The position numbers and the translations under genes were made by a program. From NCBI GenBank assembly GCA_019925795.1, contig CM034314.1, positions 33,287,774 through 33,351,773 of the forward strand: a stretch of DNA of 64,000 nucleotides. The letters are read 5' to 3'. The notes beneath the pieces are model-generated. The model was not told where the DNA came from, made no database searches, and was given only the letters and a program-made list of their open reading frames with translations. This stretch comes from Dendrobium chrysotoxum (lineage: Eukaryota; Streptophyta; Magnoliopsida; Asparagales; Orchidaceae). Of the stretch, positions 11,642-23,383 are shown piece by piece. Position 1 is the stretch's first letter. Every line of letters starts with the position of its first letter.

Positions 11642-13150
11642 TTCTAAAATTTTAAAAAAGTTGTTTATTTTTTTTAAAGAAATTAATTCATCATTATAAG
11701 ATAATAAAATATTTATTATTATCTTAAGAAATACAAAATATATTATTATCCTAAAAAATATAAAACATACATCAAATAGTCATAAAAAATTTTAAAAAAG
11801 AAAGAATGAGCAAATGAAATGAATTTTAACTCCTACTCCGAAAGAATCACCATTTAATTGTGATGAAAAAATACTTCATATCTAATTTCTCCAAAGAGAA
11901 TATAATATATAAGTTAAAAAAAAATTCATAAATCAAACAAATAATCACATAATAGAACTGAATATAATTAAACTCAATAAATCAAACAAATAAAAATATA
12001 TATGTGATTAAAATAAAGAATCCAGTCAATTAAATAATAAATAAAATATAATTAAACTCAATAAATCAAACAAAAAAATTAAATAAGGAGATTTCATTTC
12101 ATATATGAAGTAGAATATAATTGCAATTAGATAGATTTTTCGATGAAAATAATAGAAGACATCTTTGACATCCAAAACTTTTCCTATAAAATCAAACAAA
12201 TGATAACAAAATTATGCAAAGAGATTTTATTTTATAGATAAAAATATAATTACAATTAGAGAAATTTCTAAAAAAAAAATAGAAACATCTTTGGCATCCA
12301 AAGTTTTCCCGCTACCGCAAAGGTGGTGCAAAAATTTGATATGGTCTTCTCGTCAAAACTTAATATGATATTCTCGTCGTCACAACATTGTCATATCGAA
12401 GGAGTTATTAGGAGTGCTATAGCTAGATCATATTCTCAACACCATAGAAATAGGAGAGATCATAAAGGAATAGAAAGAGTTTCAAATAGGAGTGAGTTTG
12501 ATGAGCTCTAAGAGATAATATATATATAACAAGGAATAGAAAGAGTTATGAATAGAGGAATATGAAGAGGAATAACAATTGTAGAAATATGAAGAGGGAA
12601 ATATGAAGAGAAATAATAAATATAAGGAATACAAAGAGAAGAATATGAAGGGACACTTAATTTTGTATTTTTTAAGATCATGATAAAAGAGAATAAAAGA
12701 GTTTGAAATAATAAAATGAGAATACGAAGGGGTATTCAATAAATATGAAGGAAGACTAAAAAGTATTAGAGAATTCAAAGAATATATTTTTTATTTATTT
12801 GTTTAAATAAAAAGTTATTATAATTTATTATTTTTAAAATAATTAATTAATCATAATAAGAAAATAAAAATAACAGACAGATTCTATTTTAAAATTAAAT
12901 ATATTAATTAATCCTAATTGAATGTAAAAATAAATATAATTAAATGCAACAAATTGACTCTTACATAAATGCAATTAATATAAATAAAATAAAAAATATC
13001 ATGTATTTAAAGAAATAAATAAAATTAATAAATAAGTTAATTAAATTTATAAATAAAATGAAAAGTTGAGAATCAATCTTTGATAAATTAAATAAAAGAA
13101 TAGAATTGAGCATTTAAGCAGGAATCCGAAGCCACTTTTATATAGTAGTA
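11211..13150 (-). mobile_element. Helitron-like element
   Basis: The minus-strand 3' end is CTAG at about 11211, preceded by an imperfect hairpin (ACATGTGCAC / AGTGCATGT). The 5' end at about 13130-13150 reads TACTACTATATAAAAGTGGC. The interior is AT-rich and shares a block with 8020-8445. It contains simple repeats and no helicase (Rep/Hel) coding sequence, so it is non-autonomous. The short plus-strand frame at 12323-12511 has no recognisable motif. Confidence 0.5.
11574..11638. repeat. (TA)n microsatellite
   Basis: A pure TA run of about 65 bases. Confidence 0.95.
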
Positions 13151-13162
13151 ATATATAATATA

Positions 13163-13172
13163 TAATATAATA

Positions 13173-13224
<52 letters not shown>

Positions 13225-13383
13225 TTTTGATTTGCAAAGTTGTTATACATATGACTTTATTGCCTCTACTCCTTAAGCATATATTTGACAAGGCCAATCT
13301 TTCAGATAATTCAGACTCATAAGAACTTTAGGTGTCTGAACTTTTTTTTTCCTCAGAACGTTAACAGATTTGCCCTAGGATTT

Positions 13384-13434
<51 letters not shown>
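13163..13434. repeat. Two (AT)n microsatellites flanking a short spacer
   Basis: Runs of AT occur at about 13179-13220 and 13386-13434. The roughly 165 bp between them has no recognised feature. Confidence 0.85.
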
Positions 13435-13436
<2 letters not shown>

Positions 13437-13869
13437 TTGGAATTCTGATTTTTAAGAGCTTTTGCATAGAATTCAAATCTACATGCCTACATTTGTGGAC
13501 CATATTTTATATATTTTGTTAAGCACATTTGACGCTTATTATTATTATTATTATCATTCCAATTTTGTTGGCTTCTCTATTTGTATATCTCCAATTTTTT
13601 ATGGTATTGGATATACAAATTGGAGCCCTAAGAAAAAAAGAAGAAAGAGAAAAGAATATAAAAAAAGAAGAAAATAAAAAAGAAGAAAGAAGAAAGATTC
13701 CAAAAAAAAGAGGAAAAGAGAGTTAGGGGATTGTATAAAATTGTGCACTTGTAAAAATTTATGTAATTTGTACATTTTCATATTTGGGCATCTTTGTAAA
13801 TTTTGTTGTCATCGTCGTCGACTCTGCCATGCAGGTATAATGCTCTCTAAACTTTGAAATTTTGCTTTC

Positions 13870-14240
13870 AATTCTTGCAACGAGGCGAACAACCACCTAT
13901 GCGCTCGTTTCTTAGCATGGTGGAGAAAGTTTGTTACGATGCTCACGACGAAGCATTTAATAAACCAAAATCCTATTCTCGATGCTTGCAACACGGTGAA
14001 CAACCACTTATGCACGCTTTTCTTAGGATGGTAGGAGGAAATTCATCACAACGCTAGCGACGAGGTGGGTAGACCTTTAAAAGTCCTATTTTTAGTGTTT
14101 GCGGTGCGCCAAGGGAACCCCTATGAACGTTTTTCTTAGCATAATAGGAGGGAATTTGGTGCGGCGCTTACAGCGATGCAGGCGATCCTGTGCGTGCTTT
14201 TCTTAGCACGGTAGGGAAAAATATATGTACCCGTACTCGG
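13870..14240 (+). repeat. ~112-bp tandem repeats inside R1
   Basis: The anchor TTTCTTAG occurs at about 13908, 14019 and 14132, spacings of 111 and 113 bp. A partial unit follows at about 14200. Each anchor sits in a GCRYGCTTTTCTTAGCATGG-like context. The same period is present in the other two R1 copies that reach this region. Confidence 0.7.
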
Positions 14241-15672
14241 GAAAAAAATTGCTTTTTCAAAACATGTATTTTTGGAAGGCCCATACACGCCTTTCTTGGT
14301 GTGATGGGGACGAATACTACGGCCATGATGTCCCATGATACTGACCATGCATATCTTTCTTGACATGGCGGGCAGGCTAAGACTCCTGTAGTTTCTCCTA
14401 AACATGGGAGACGCCAAGAGGCTACCAAAACTTTATTTAAAAAAGATAAGGACTTGAACTCAAAAGGATAGCAGGGGACTTTATTTGGACAATAAATTAG
14501 ATATAAAATTAAGCCTAAATCAAACTTGAATTCAAATCAATATGACAATAAATAAAAATTCAAATTGAACCACAAGGAAAATAATATAACATTTAAAATG
14601 AAGTTGGGATTTGTAAAATAATAAAGTACAAATTAAATGCAAGTAAACATGCAATAATCCCTAGTAAACAAAGAACCCCAAGCATGACTTTCTTACAAGC
14701 ATCAATGAACAAAATTATCATGTAAATCATGAACTACTATCAATGACAAGGGAGTGCTTGTAACTGCTAACATGATCCACCTACAAGCATGCATAAGTCA
14801 TAAATACAAGCATGAACAAATGATGTGTTGTGTGATGATTCATCCAATAATACAAAAAATGGCTTCCAACCAACACATAAGCAACATGAGGCCCATAGTA
14901 TCCATGTTCGTGGGTCCATAATTTCATGCAATGAATCAGATGGCTCACCAACAGTCACACACAAGGAGTACAATATAATTGTAAGCAATATTAGAAGAGT
15001 GGCAATGCACTTATAAACAATAGTTCAAATATACAAAGAACTCGTAACAAATAAGGCTCCAAATAAGAACCTACAAGCATGAAAGATCTATAGTACATGC
15101 AAGCATCCACGAGCGAGTCAAGCATACAGCAGTCCACCTACAAATGTGATGGCACCTTCATAATCAAGACCAGCATACGAATAAGCAAATTGATAGCAAA
15201 TAGTGAAAGTTAAAAGGAATATGTAGCTTGATTGCGTGCAAAAGTGCAAAGTCTTTAGAGAGTATTCCACTTATAAGTGGTGGTAGTTGACAGATGCCAG
15301 ACACGATAGTCTTCACACCAATACATTTAAAGGAGTGGTAGCCAGCATCACAACTTGTCCGCATGCGGGGTAAAGAAGACTTGCAATGGATATAATACAA
15401 TGCTTACAATAACAACAACAGATACAGTCTATATATAAGCAGCAAAGATGGAAGATCTGCAACACATATGAGTCCTCTAGGAATACATGTGTACGCACTA
15501 CCTCTCATCTATAGTAGCATATGTACTGCAGGGACAAAAGACCATAACAAAATGCACAAAGAATGCGATATCGCCCGAACTAGAGTTAATAATTAATATT
15601 TAATAAATGTACTGTTAAAGATTAATACAAGGCTTGGTGGCCTAAACTCACAACCTACAAGTATGAAATGCA

Positions 15673-16052
15673 CCTGTTATTCCAATCACCTTAAGGACTG
15701 CAACAATTATTTTAGTAATGGATGCTTCGCAAAGCTCTCCTAGAAGGTTTGATGTACCTTTAATCATTGTAGTTATTAATTCGAGGTAGTGGCCACTGAT
15801 TTCAAAATACAAGGCATCAATGAGAACATGGTCATCCAAGGTTTAAATGATTGATTCTTTATTTAAGCCAACAACAGAAAATGATGATGATGGCATAATT
15901 AAAGAACTGCTTGTTGATTCCCATATGAGTTCTGGGAAGATTAGAAAGCCAGATCAAATCATTATGGAGTAAGTGAATCTCAGTTCAACCAGATCCTAAA
16001 CATTGAGTTGGATAAGATTATTGAGGTTTGTAAGTTCCTCGATGAACATTGA
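15673..16052 (+). pseudogene. ARGONAUTE4-type PIWI domain fragment captured in R1
   Basis: The plus-strand translation follows the middle of the PIWI domain of plant AGO4/AGO6-clade Argonautes. In order it has ATIILVMDAS (aligning with the catalytic-Asp region TIILGMDVSHGS), then VVINSR*WPLISKYKASMRT, then KV*MIDSLFKP, GIIKELLVD and KPDQII. After one frame change it continues GVSESQFNQILNIELDKIIE. Two in-frame stops and one frameshift make it non-coding. About 125 residues align with no sign of an intron. AGO4-clade proteins bind 24-nt siRNAs and guide RNA-directed DNA methylation in the nucleus. This copy lacks the N, PAZ and MID domains and the C-terminal catalytic residues. The second R1 copy at 48455-52840 carries the homologous fragment. 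Confidence 0.85.
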
Positions 16053-16988
16053 TCATGCATCCAACACACTACCCACAGGCAAATGCTGAAAGACTACGAC
16101 AAACACAAGCTTCTATGGGTCGCTGTAGAAGACTCATTGTACATTTGACATGTCACTTACGGATAAATACAAAAGCGTTACAATGAACACAGGCTTCTTC
16201 GAGCTATCATAGAAGACCGATCAAATGTCCAAAAAAATTTGAAATGCCCCTACACATGCACTATAATCTAAACACACATAGGTATATAGAAGGGGATATA
16301 TTATACACCTATATGGGCCTGACGAGTATGTTATAGGTATACATGTAATGTCCAGGGATGCTACGAGGGTCAATAAATAAACTCAAGTTCGAGCCCGATC
16401 CTTCTAATGCAGGTAAATAGGAGTTGACACGGCTTGAACTGTTAAATAAATATATGGTTGCGATATCAATCGAGATATTTATTTTAAACATTCATATTAG
16501 ATCTTCAAGGTCTATAAGAAGGAAAATTCACTAGCAAAAGCACACAACCAACCTAAACCCAATCTTCTAATGGCGACTAGCAGGGTCGATAGGGTTCAGT
16601 CAATAAAATGCAGTTCCGATAGATACCCGATGATGGCCATGTTGAATGTAGATCTCAACCGTAGGGGTTAATTCCAAACACTTTCAAATGCCTCCCAAAT
16701 TTCCACAAAATCTAAAAATCCAAAAATCATCTAAAATCTCAGATAATTAAAACTGAAATCCAACCATAAAATACTTTAAGCAAAATCCATCCACCTCTAT
16801 AATAGTTTGCTGGGTGGATAAATTAAAATTTACTTCAGCTCATAAAGAGCTAATGCCTAGTCAAAAATATCATTAGGATCCATTCTCAAATAATCTCCTT
16901 CCAGTAAGGATGTGGTACATGTCCTCTAACTGGCGATTTCACCACCAAATGACACTACAGGTAAATGGTTATGACCCAGGGCCCTCTA

Positions 16989-18624
16989 TGAAAGTTTGAT
17001 AGGGATGTTAAGCCCTAGTGAACTAGTCCCGAGGCTAACCAAGAGGGGGGGTGAATTGGTTATTTAAAAATTTCACGATAACAATGAAAACCTTTTCGAT
17101 ATGTAGCAGCGGAAATACATAAATAAGAACGAAAAGATCAACCACAGATATTCACCCAAGCAGTTAATATCAGAAAAAGTAAAGTGCAAAACTGAATCAG
17201 AAAAGCAAACCAGATTTTATAGTGGTTCGGTCAACTTGACCTACATCCACTCCCCGGAGCCTCCCCTCCGGGTATTGCACTAAACAAAAAGTGTCTCTCC
17301 TTTTGCTCCCACAGCAAGGCAGAGAAGCCTGTACAAACACCTCCTTTTCACCACACGGTGAGGCAGAGAACCCGACCTCCTTTCGCTTCCTCCTGAAGCA
17401 GGCAGAGTACCTTCGAACTCCTTTTAATTCCACCTGAAGCGGGCAGAGAACCTCGAATCTTCTTGCGAACGATCCTCCCACGATGAACACCGACTAGACA
17501 AAAGATGACGAGCAGAGAAGACGACTCTGATCCATGCTTGGAGCAACCTTAGTGAATCCCTCACTAACTCCCCTCACAAGATCTTCTCTCTCTCTCCCAA
17601 CTCTCTCTGTCTCTAGGGTTTCTCAGGGAATGAAGGCAGCAAAAAAATTTTCTTGTTTTTAGAAAAAGTTCTTTTATAGGAGGGCTTAAAATTTGCCCTA
17701 AATCTCAACTGGTCGGCCAAGATCGTCCTGTACGATCAGTTCAAATTCAGCTATTTCAGCCTGGACGATCTGGCTCTTCTGGATGATCAGTAGAAAAAAT
17801 TGTTCATATCGTCCCGTACGATCCTGCGATCGTCCGGGATGATTAATGCAAATCGAGGAAAATCATCCAGAAGATAGTTCGGGTCGTCTAGAGAAATCTG
17901 TGTTGGACGACCAAAAAATGACTTGATCGTCCAGGACAATAGGGACATCGTCCTGTACGATTAGTTTAAAAAGTGCCCAAATCGTCCTGAACACAGTTCG
18001 GGACGTACAGCTGAAATGCACTAGACGATCATGATCGTCCGGGATGATCCTGCGATCGTCCAGGATGATATGATCGTATCAACCAAAAATAAATTACTTT
18101 CCTTAATTACCAGATTAAATTAGGCATGATTGTACTGAATCATCCGGGACGATACACGTATCGTCCGGGACGATCAGACCAAGTATCTAAAAATAAGAAC
18201 TTGCCTAACTTGATCTGGCGGCTGAGAATTTCTGATTTGTGCATATCGTCCCGTACGATCCATAGATCGTCCAGGACGATCTGCTTAATCAGACCCTCTT
18301 AACTTAGTCGCCCTAATTAGGGTTTCTATTTGGCTGGATCGTCTAGGACGATGTGAAAATCGTCCAGGACGATCTGAACAAAAAATGAACAGAAACTCTA
18401 ATTCACTCAAGCTCTCCCCCTGAGTGTGTGTGTGCAAGGTTACTTAGGTAGGGGATCAGTTACATTATAATTGACTCAATAAAAAGAAAAATAGTACATT
18501 GGACACACTTAGACCCGATCTTGACTTGGCTTGAGTGGCTCGTGGTCTTTTGTGCCTGAAACAGATTAGCCAAGCAAAACACATTGGAAACATGTTTGTC
18601 ATCATCAAAACCAGATTTGTAACA
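16989..18624 (-). repeat. 3' LTR of the copia element
   Basis: 1636 bp, bounded by TGAAAGTTTG and TTTGTAACA on the plus strand. It is nearly the same sequence as 26907-28586. On the minus strand it has a palindrome-rich U3 (about 18390 down to 17710), a TATA box (CTATAAAAG) at 17671-17679, and downstream repeated blocks with GAGGCAGAGAA. It lacks two 21-bp palindrome units present in the 5' LTR. Confidence 0.95.
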
Positions 18625-18638
18625 ATCTCCCCCTTTTT
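18625..18638 (-). other. Polypurine tract
   Basis: The minus strand reads AAAAAGGGGGAGAT directly before the 3' LTR. This is the usual place and composition for the plus-strand primer of copia elements. Confidence 0.9.
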
Positions 18639-18871
18639 GATGATGACAAATATTTGTAAAGTAGTTTGAAAATACAAGTAAACTAGGAGATCAAAACACA
18701 AATATTTTTTCAAATTTTCATTTAACAACTAAAACACTACAGAAAACATGACTCATAAAGCAGAAACAGACATGACTACAACTGACTCCCCCTTTTGACA
18801 TCACAAAAAGGAGGAGGGAAAAATAGAACACAAAAATAAAATATAAAAGAGAACAACTACAAAACAGGAAA

Positions 18872-20010
18872 CTAAAACTGAGGCGGATCCTGATCGGAAG
18901 GAGGAGGTGGCGGTGGAGGGTTGAAGTAATGGTGAATGGCCTGAAAGTGGGCTCCAATCCAGGCGATGTCCTGGCCATACTGCTGTTGCTGCTCCGCTGC
19001 ATAGTCAGTGAAGCGCTGGATGTCCTCGGCGTGCCGCTGCTCCTGGGCAACCACGTAGGAGTCAAATCTGGCCTCCCACTGATCGAAGCGCTGCACCAGG
19101 TGGTCAAAAGGAGAGGCAATGCGAAGGGGTGCAGGTGTCTCTGGTGCAGCAGGAACTAGAACGGCCTCTTCCTCTTCTTCCTCAACATCCGGGGCGGGCT
19201 CCGGATGTAGTCAGGTGCTATGTAGGACGTGAAATGAGTTGTTTGTGAAGAAGGAAGGAGGGGCATCAGGAGGAATAGGATACTGAAGGTCATATTTTGT
19301 CTCTAAGGCATAATGAATAAGATGACCTAAAGCTAGATTTGGGCGACGCCTGTGGCCCGGATCTCTAATGGTGGTAAAGTGTTCTATGTATCGAATAATC
19401 AGATCATAGGCATTAAATTCTCGACGGGCCATGATGTAGTATGTGGTCAAGGACAGGAGCGGGGTAATGTGAATTCGATCCCCCGCCTTTGGAATGACAG
19501 AGGAACGAAGGACGTGCTGAATGGTGCGGGCGTCCTTGAGAAGGGAAGTGCAAGCCTTGTCATGATAGGGTGCGTTGGTATTGCGAATGAAGTGATTGGC
19601 GACACTCTAATCATAGTCAGGATCGGTGATAAGCGTGTAAATTTTATCACCAGTAATAGACAGGTTGAGAATATTATGAAATCGTGGGTCGTGAGTTCCA
19701 CGGGGCGTTGATTTACGTAGGATCGAAGAGTGGAATAGTCCGCGGAAATGCGCAAGTTGGCAAAGAAGATTTGAAGGAGTTCAAGATTGAAGGGAAAGGC
19801 GAAGGTCAGAATGAAGGTGAGGGAGGTGTGTGCGAACAGATCTAAAATGTGATAAGTGAGAGTGCGGGGATTTACAATCTTAGAGTGCGTGATCCCCACA
19901 TTACGATAGCATTCGAAAGCCGCCTGATCGGCGGCATTCAGGAAGAGAGGATCGACATGTCCCCGGGACGAACTGGCACCCTTTTGACGAGACCTTTTGC
20001 CACCAGCCAT
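18872..20010 (-). pseudogene. Sirevirus envelope-like ORF, frameshifted
   Basis: The ATG at 20010 opens a frame of 187 codons to 19447. It begins with a basic KRSRQKGASSSR segment, then DLFAHTSLTFILTFAFPFNL, LQIFFANLRI and YVNQRPVELTTHDF. This pattern (F-ANLR followed by V-N-RPVE) is seen in the envelope-like or putative plant transposon protein encoded after pol in Sireviruses and some gypsy elements. Between about 19450 and 19640 the reading moves to another frame (19211-19450: LTTYYIMARREFNAYDLIIR). After a stop the same frame resumes at 18872-19096, ending in a Gln-rich helix and a run of eight Pro. Function in plants is unproven. No convincing signal peptide or transmembrane pair was seen. 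Confidence 0.7.
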
Positions 20011-20084
20011 TAGAAACCCAAAGAGTAAGAAAGTAGAAGGAGAGTGGAAGAAAAACGGTGTGAAAAATCTGAAGAAAACTGCTG

Positions 20085-20093
20085 TTTATATAG
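20085..20093 (-). promoter_or_regulatory. Candidate internal TATA box before the envelope-like ORF
   Basis: CTATATAAA on the minus strand, about 75 bp upstream of the ATG at 20010 and directly downstream of the palindrome cluster at 20100-20640. This is the same order and spacing style as in the LTR U3. Confidence 0.5.
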
Positions 20094-20099
20094 AAAACG

Positions 20100-20640
20100 G
20101 ACTGATCGTCCCGTACGATCGCGAGATCGTCCGGGACGATTTGGTCATTTATGACGTCCTGGACGATTGGTCAAAAAGGCGGTCTGATTGTCCAGGACGA
20201 TCAGATATCGTCCAGGATGATTAGACACGTGCGATCGTCCCGAGGAGTCAGGCTGGATGACCGTTGACGAAAAGTATCGTCCAGGATGATTAGGTGGATC
20301 GTCCGGGATGATATGCAATAAATATGTCGGACGGGCCGAATTCCAATCGTCCAGCGGTTGACACGTGGATCGTCCAGGACGATGAGGTGGATCATCCAGA
20401 ATGATGGACAATAATTGGTGCAATGTCAGCCGTTTGATCAGATCAGGAAGATATGGATCATATCATCCAGAACGATGTAAGGATCGTCCAGGACGATCAC
20501 CAATAATTGGAATTTTTCAGCAGCAGGAGTAGTGTGGGGCAATTTTGAACGAATCATCCAAGACGATGTTTGAATCGTCCAGGACGAAGTGGATCGTCCA
20601 GGACGATAGTGGTATCATCCAGGACGATGTGAAGAAAATA
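20100..20640. promoter_or_regulatory. Internal palindrome cluster
   Basis: Copies include GATCGTCCCGTACGATC at 20104-20120, ATCGTCCGGGACGAT at 20126-20140 and ATCGTCCAGGACGAT at 20483-20497, with more at about 20208-20410 and 20570-20630. These are the same motifs as in the LTR U3. The cluster occurs nowhere else inside the element. Confidence 0.8.
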
Positions 20641-20659
20641 TAAAAAGATGAAGGATGAA

Positions 20660-21970
20660 GATGATCGATCAGGATCCCAAAAATACAACCATGAAATCAA
20701 AATAACACAAAAAATGAATAAAACTTACCGCAAAAACACATAAAAGCATTTTTTTTATCAAGCTGCTCAAGAAAATCAAAATTTTTTCCTTGATTTTAGA
20801 TTCAAAAACCAATGACAGGACGATTGACAGCGCTGAAATCCAGAAAAAAGTTGGAAATAATCAACTTTCGTAACCCCGACCCCGGGCACCTTATCGATGA
20901 AAACCTCTTTCAAAACAAAAATTCGATTCAGAAGAAAAGACATTAAATTTGAAAAGAGATCCTTTCAAGCCTCGTTTCAGAAAAATATCTGATATAATAG
21001 TGTTACAAAGTAAAAAATCAGAAATCTGGATTTTCAAAGCTCAAGCTTTTGAAAATATTAAGTGGCGCACAGATTTCTCTAAGACATTTAACAATCTGAA
21101 AGGGAAGAAAGCTTTGTTTGGGCTCAGTTTATGCCTCTTTTTCAAATTGGTTAGCGCTTTGCGCATTTTTTTATTTTTGATACACTTTGTGTATCCAATT
21201 TGGCAATTTCGCATCTTTTTTAGTTTTGGGCTCATTTTATGCCTCTTTTTCAAATTATTTGGCGTACTGCGCATCTTTTATAAGCTTTCTCCTTTTCATA
21301 ATCATTAAAGAGTCTCAGCTGTGAGATTATCTTCCAGACATAGGAGATGACTCTCCACAGTAAGGAAGAATAATTCACAAAACAAAAGCCATACAACATA
21401 TGATAAATGCAATCACTTGGTTTAGAAAATCAAACTAATGACTCAAGACTTTGAACAATACTATTTATATGAGGCAGATTACTGTAGGAAAATAAAATAA
21501 TCTCTATTTCAAAAACTAACATTTTAATTTTGAAGAGGATTTTTATTCAAAAGAAACCATACACCAGTAAAAGAGTTAGAGGAAGAGAAACAATCATCAA
21601 TGTTTCTTCCCTTTAACTGATTCAGTGGAATCAATCACTGCTTACCAGCTTCCAAATCAAAACAAGGTAAAAACTCCCAGTCAAAAGTTCAAATTTTCAG
21701 AAGTAGTGAGCGGTGATCAGATTTTGAAAAACATAAAACAGTAAGTGCAAGATATGAACTAGTGAATAAAAATAGGTAGAAAATCACATCAAAGTAAATA
21801 CTCAAATCAAACCGACAGTAAGGCTAAAACAGAAATCAGCAGAAGAAATAAAATCAACTGAAAGTAAATAATCAAAGCAAAAACTAACTAACAGAAATCA
21901 GAAATCAGAATACCAAAACTAACTAACAGAAATCAGAATACCAATCAGAACAATCATAAATCAGCAGTCA
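20660..21970 (-). other. Noncoding region between pol and envelope-like ORF
   Basis: No coding frame. It contains two imperfect direct repeats at about 21119-21170 and 21229-21285 (TTTATGCCTCTTTTTCAAATT then GCGCAT), with a short palindrome ATACACTTTGTGTAT between them. The rest is AT-rich with CAGAAATCA-type short repeats near 21880-21960. Confidence 0.6.
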
Positions 21971-21976
21971 TCAGAA

Positions 21977-22246
21977 TCAAGCATTTATATCAATCACTCC
22001 TAATCTGGTTCTTAAAATGCTGAATGAGTCAAAGGCCAGTGGTTTAGTGAATATGTCAGCCAGCTGATTTTCAGTTGCTACATGATGTAGCTCAATGTCC
22101 CCTTTTGTAACATGGTCCATAATGAAGTGATGCCTAATATCAATGTGTTTGGTCCTAGAATGTTGGATTGGATTCTTAGAAATACAGATGGCACTAGTAT
22201 TATCACACAGAACAGAAATTGTGCCAATAGGTACCCCTAAATCCAA
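21977..22246 (-). pseudogene. copia RNase H C-terminal end
   Basis: Same frame as the RT segment, downstream of the nonsense codon. Contains CDNTSAICISKNPIQHSRTK and HIDIRHHFI, the conserved last blocks of copia RNase H. It ends at the natural pol stop. Confidence 0.93.
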
Positions 22247-22249
22247 AAC

Positions 22250-23383
22250 TTATTGCTTCAACCAAAGAACTTGGGCCACACAACTCCCTAAGGCAATGTA
22301 CTCAGCTTCAGCAGTGGAAAGTGCAACTGAGTTCTGTTTTCTACTAGACCAGGAGACTAACGACTGTCCTATGAATTGACAAGTCCCAGAAGTACTCTTC
22401 CTATCCACCCTACACCCCGTAAAGTCAGAATCAAAATATTCAATGATCTCAAAAGAGGTGCTGTGCCTAGTATACCAAATTCCTAGGTTTGGGGTCCCTA
22501 AAAGATATCTAAGAATTCTCTTAACAGCAGTCAGGTGAGACTCTTTAGGATCAGCCTGAAACCTAGCACAAAGACAGACACTAAACATGATATCAGGTCG
22601 GCTAGCAGTCAGGTAAAGCAGTGAACCTATTATCCCTCTATACTTCTTCTGATCAACAGATTTTCCATTTGAATCCTTATCTAACTGAACTGAGGAGGGC
22701 ATGGGAGTATTGATTGGCTTGGCTTTGTCCATTTCATATTTCTTCAAAATGTCCTTAGTGTATTTTGATTGATTGAGAAAGGTTCCATCATCCATTTGCA
22801 TTATGCTAAACCCCAAAAAGTAGGACAATTCTCCCATCATACTCATCTCAAACTCCTTACTCATTATTTTAGAAAACTCTTCACATAAATATTTATCAGA
22901 AGATCCAAAAATTATATCATCAACATAGATCTGGACAATGAGTAAGTCATCCCCTAATCTCCTCAAAAAAAGGGTGGTGTCTACACTCCCCTTAACAAAC
23001 TTTCTTTCTAACAGGAATGTGCTAAGCCTCTCATACCAAGCTCTGGGTGCCTGTTTCAATCCATATAAGACCTTTTTTAATTTATAGACATGACTTGGAT
23101 ATTGGGAACTCTCAAAACCTGTGGGTTGTTCTACAAAAACATCTTCTTTAATTACCCCATTTAAAAAGGCACTCTTGACATCCATTTGAAACAGCTTAAA
23201 TCCCTTATAACATGCAAAGGCTAGTAGCACTCTAATGGCTTCCAATCTAGCTACAGGGGCAAAAATCTCCTCAAAATCAATCCCTTCTATCTGATTATAC
23301 CCCTTAGCCACCAATCTTGCCTTATTTCTCACCACCACACCAGAATCATTCATCTTATTCTTAAAGACCCACTTGGTTCCCAC
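22250..23383 (-). pseudogene. copia reverse transcriptase and RNase H (most)
   Basis: 377 codons. RT motifs in order: GTKWVFKNK, KARLVAKGY, QMDVKSAFLNG, LYGLKQAPRAWY and the catalytic YVDDIIFGSS. RNase H follows with the modified YFDSDFTGC (usually YSDADWAGC), RKSTSG, SWSSRKQNSVALSTAEAEY. It ends at a TAA after LWLKQ, in a position that is coding in relatives. Confidence 0.95.

Larger units (their letters stand above)
13620..16988 (-). repeat. R1 dispersed repeat, left part of the copia-interrupted copy
   Basis: R1 is defined by four copies in this window. Read from its TGTGGGCTCC-type end, it contains a conserved segment of about 1.5 kb, then variable sequence, then 112-bp tandem repeats, then (in two copies) an A/G-rich tract. 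Here the family is in minus orientation and is cut at 16988 by a copia element. Its remaining part is at 28587-29306. Purine-rich sequence at about 13630-13725 and 112-bp repeats at 13870-14240 mark the far end. The element class is uncertain: a TG...CA retroelement with very long LTRs or a LARD is possible, but no paired LTRs, PBS or PPT were found. Confidence 0.6.

Noticed and set aside
13047..13250. Tyr/Ile-rich open frame
   Set aside because: Translation of an (AT)n microsatellite.
15648..15839. 63-codon minus-strand frame that looks protein-like
   Set aside because: It is antisense to the AGO4-like fragment, which aligns on the plus strand.
17197..17490. 97-codon open frame in the LTR, and its counterpart at 27197-27481
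   Set aside because: Noncoding LTR sequence. The frame is not colinear in related LTRs at 46003 and 62112.
18718..19119. 133-codon minus-strand frame overlapping the envelope-like ORF
   Set aside because: It is in a different frame from the helix/proline-rich end at 18872-19096, which better continues the envelope-like protein. Its hydrophobic C-terminus is out-of-frame low-complexity sequence.
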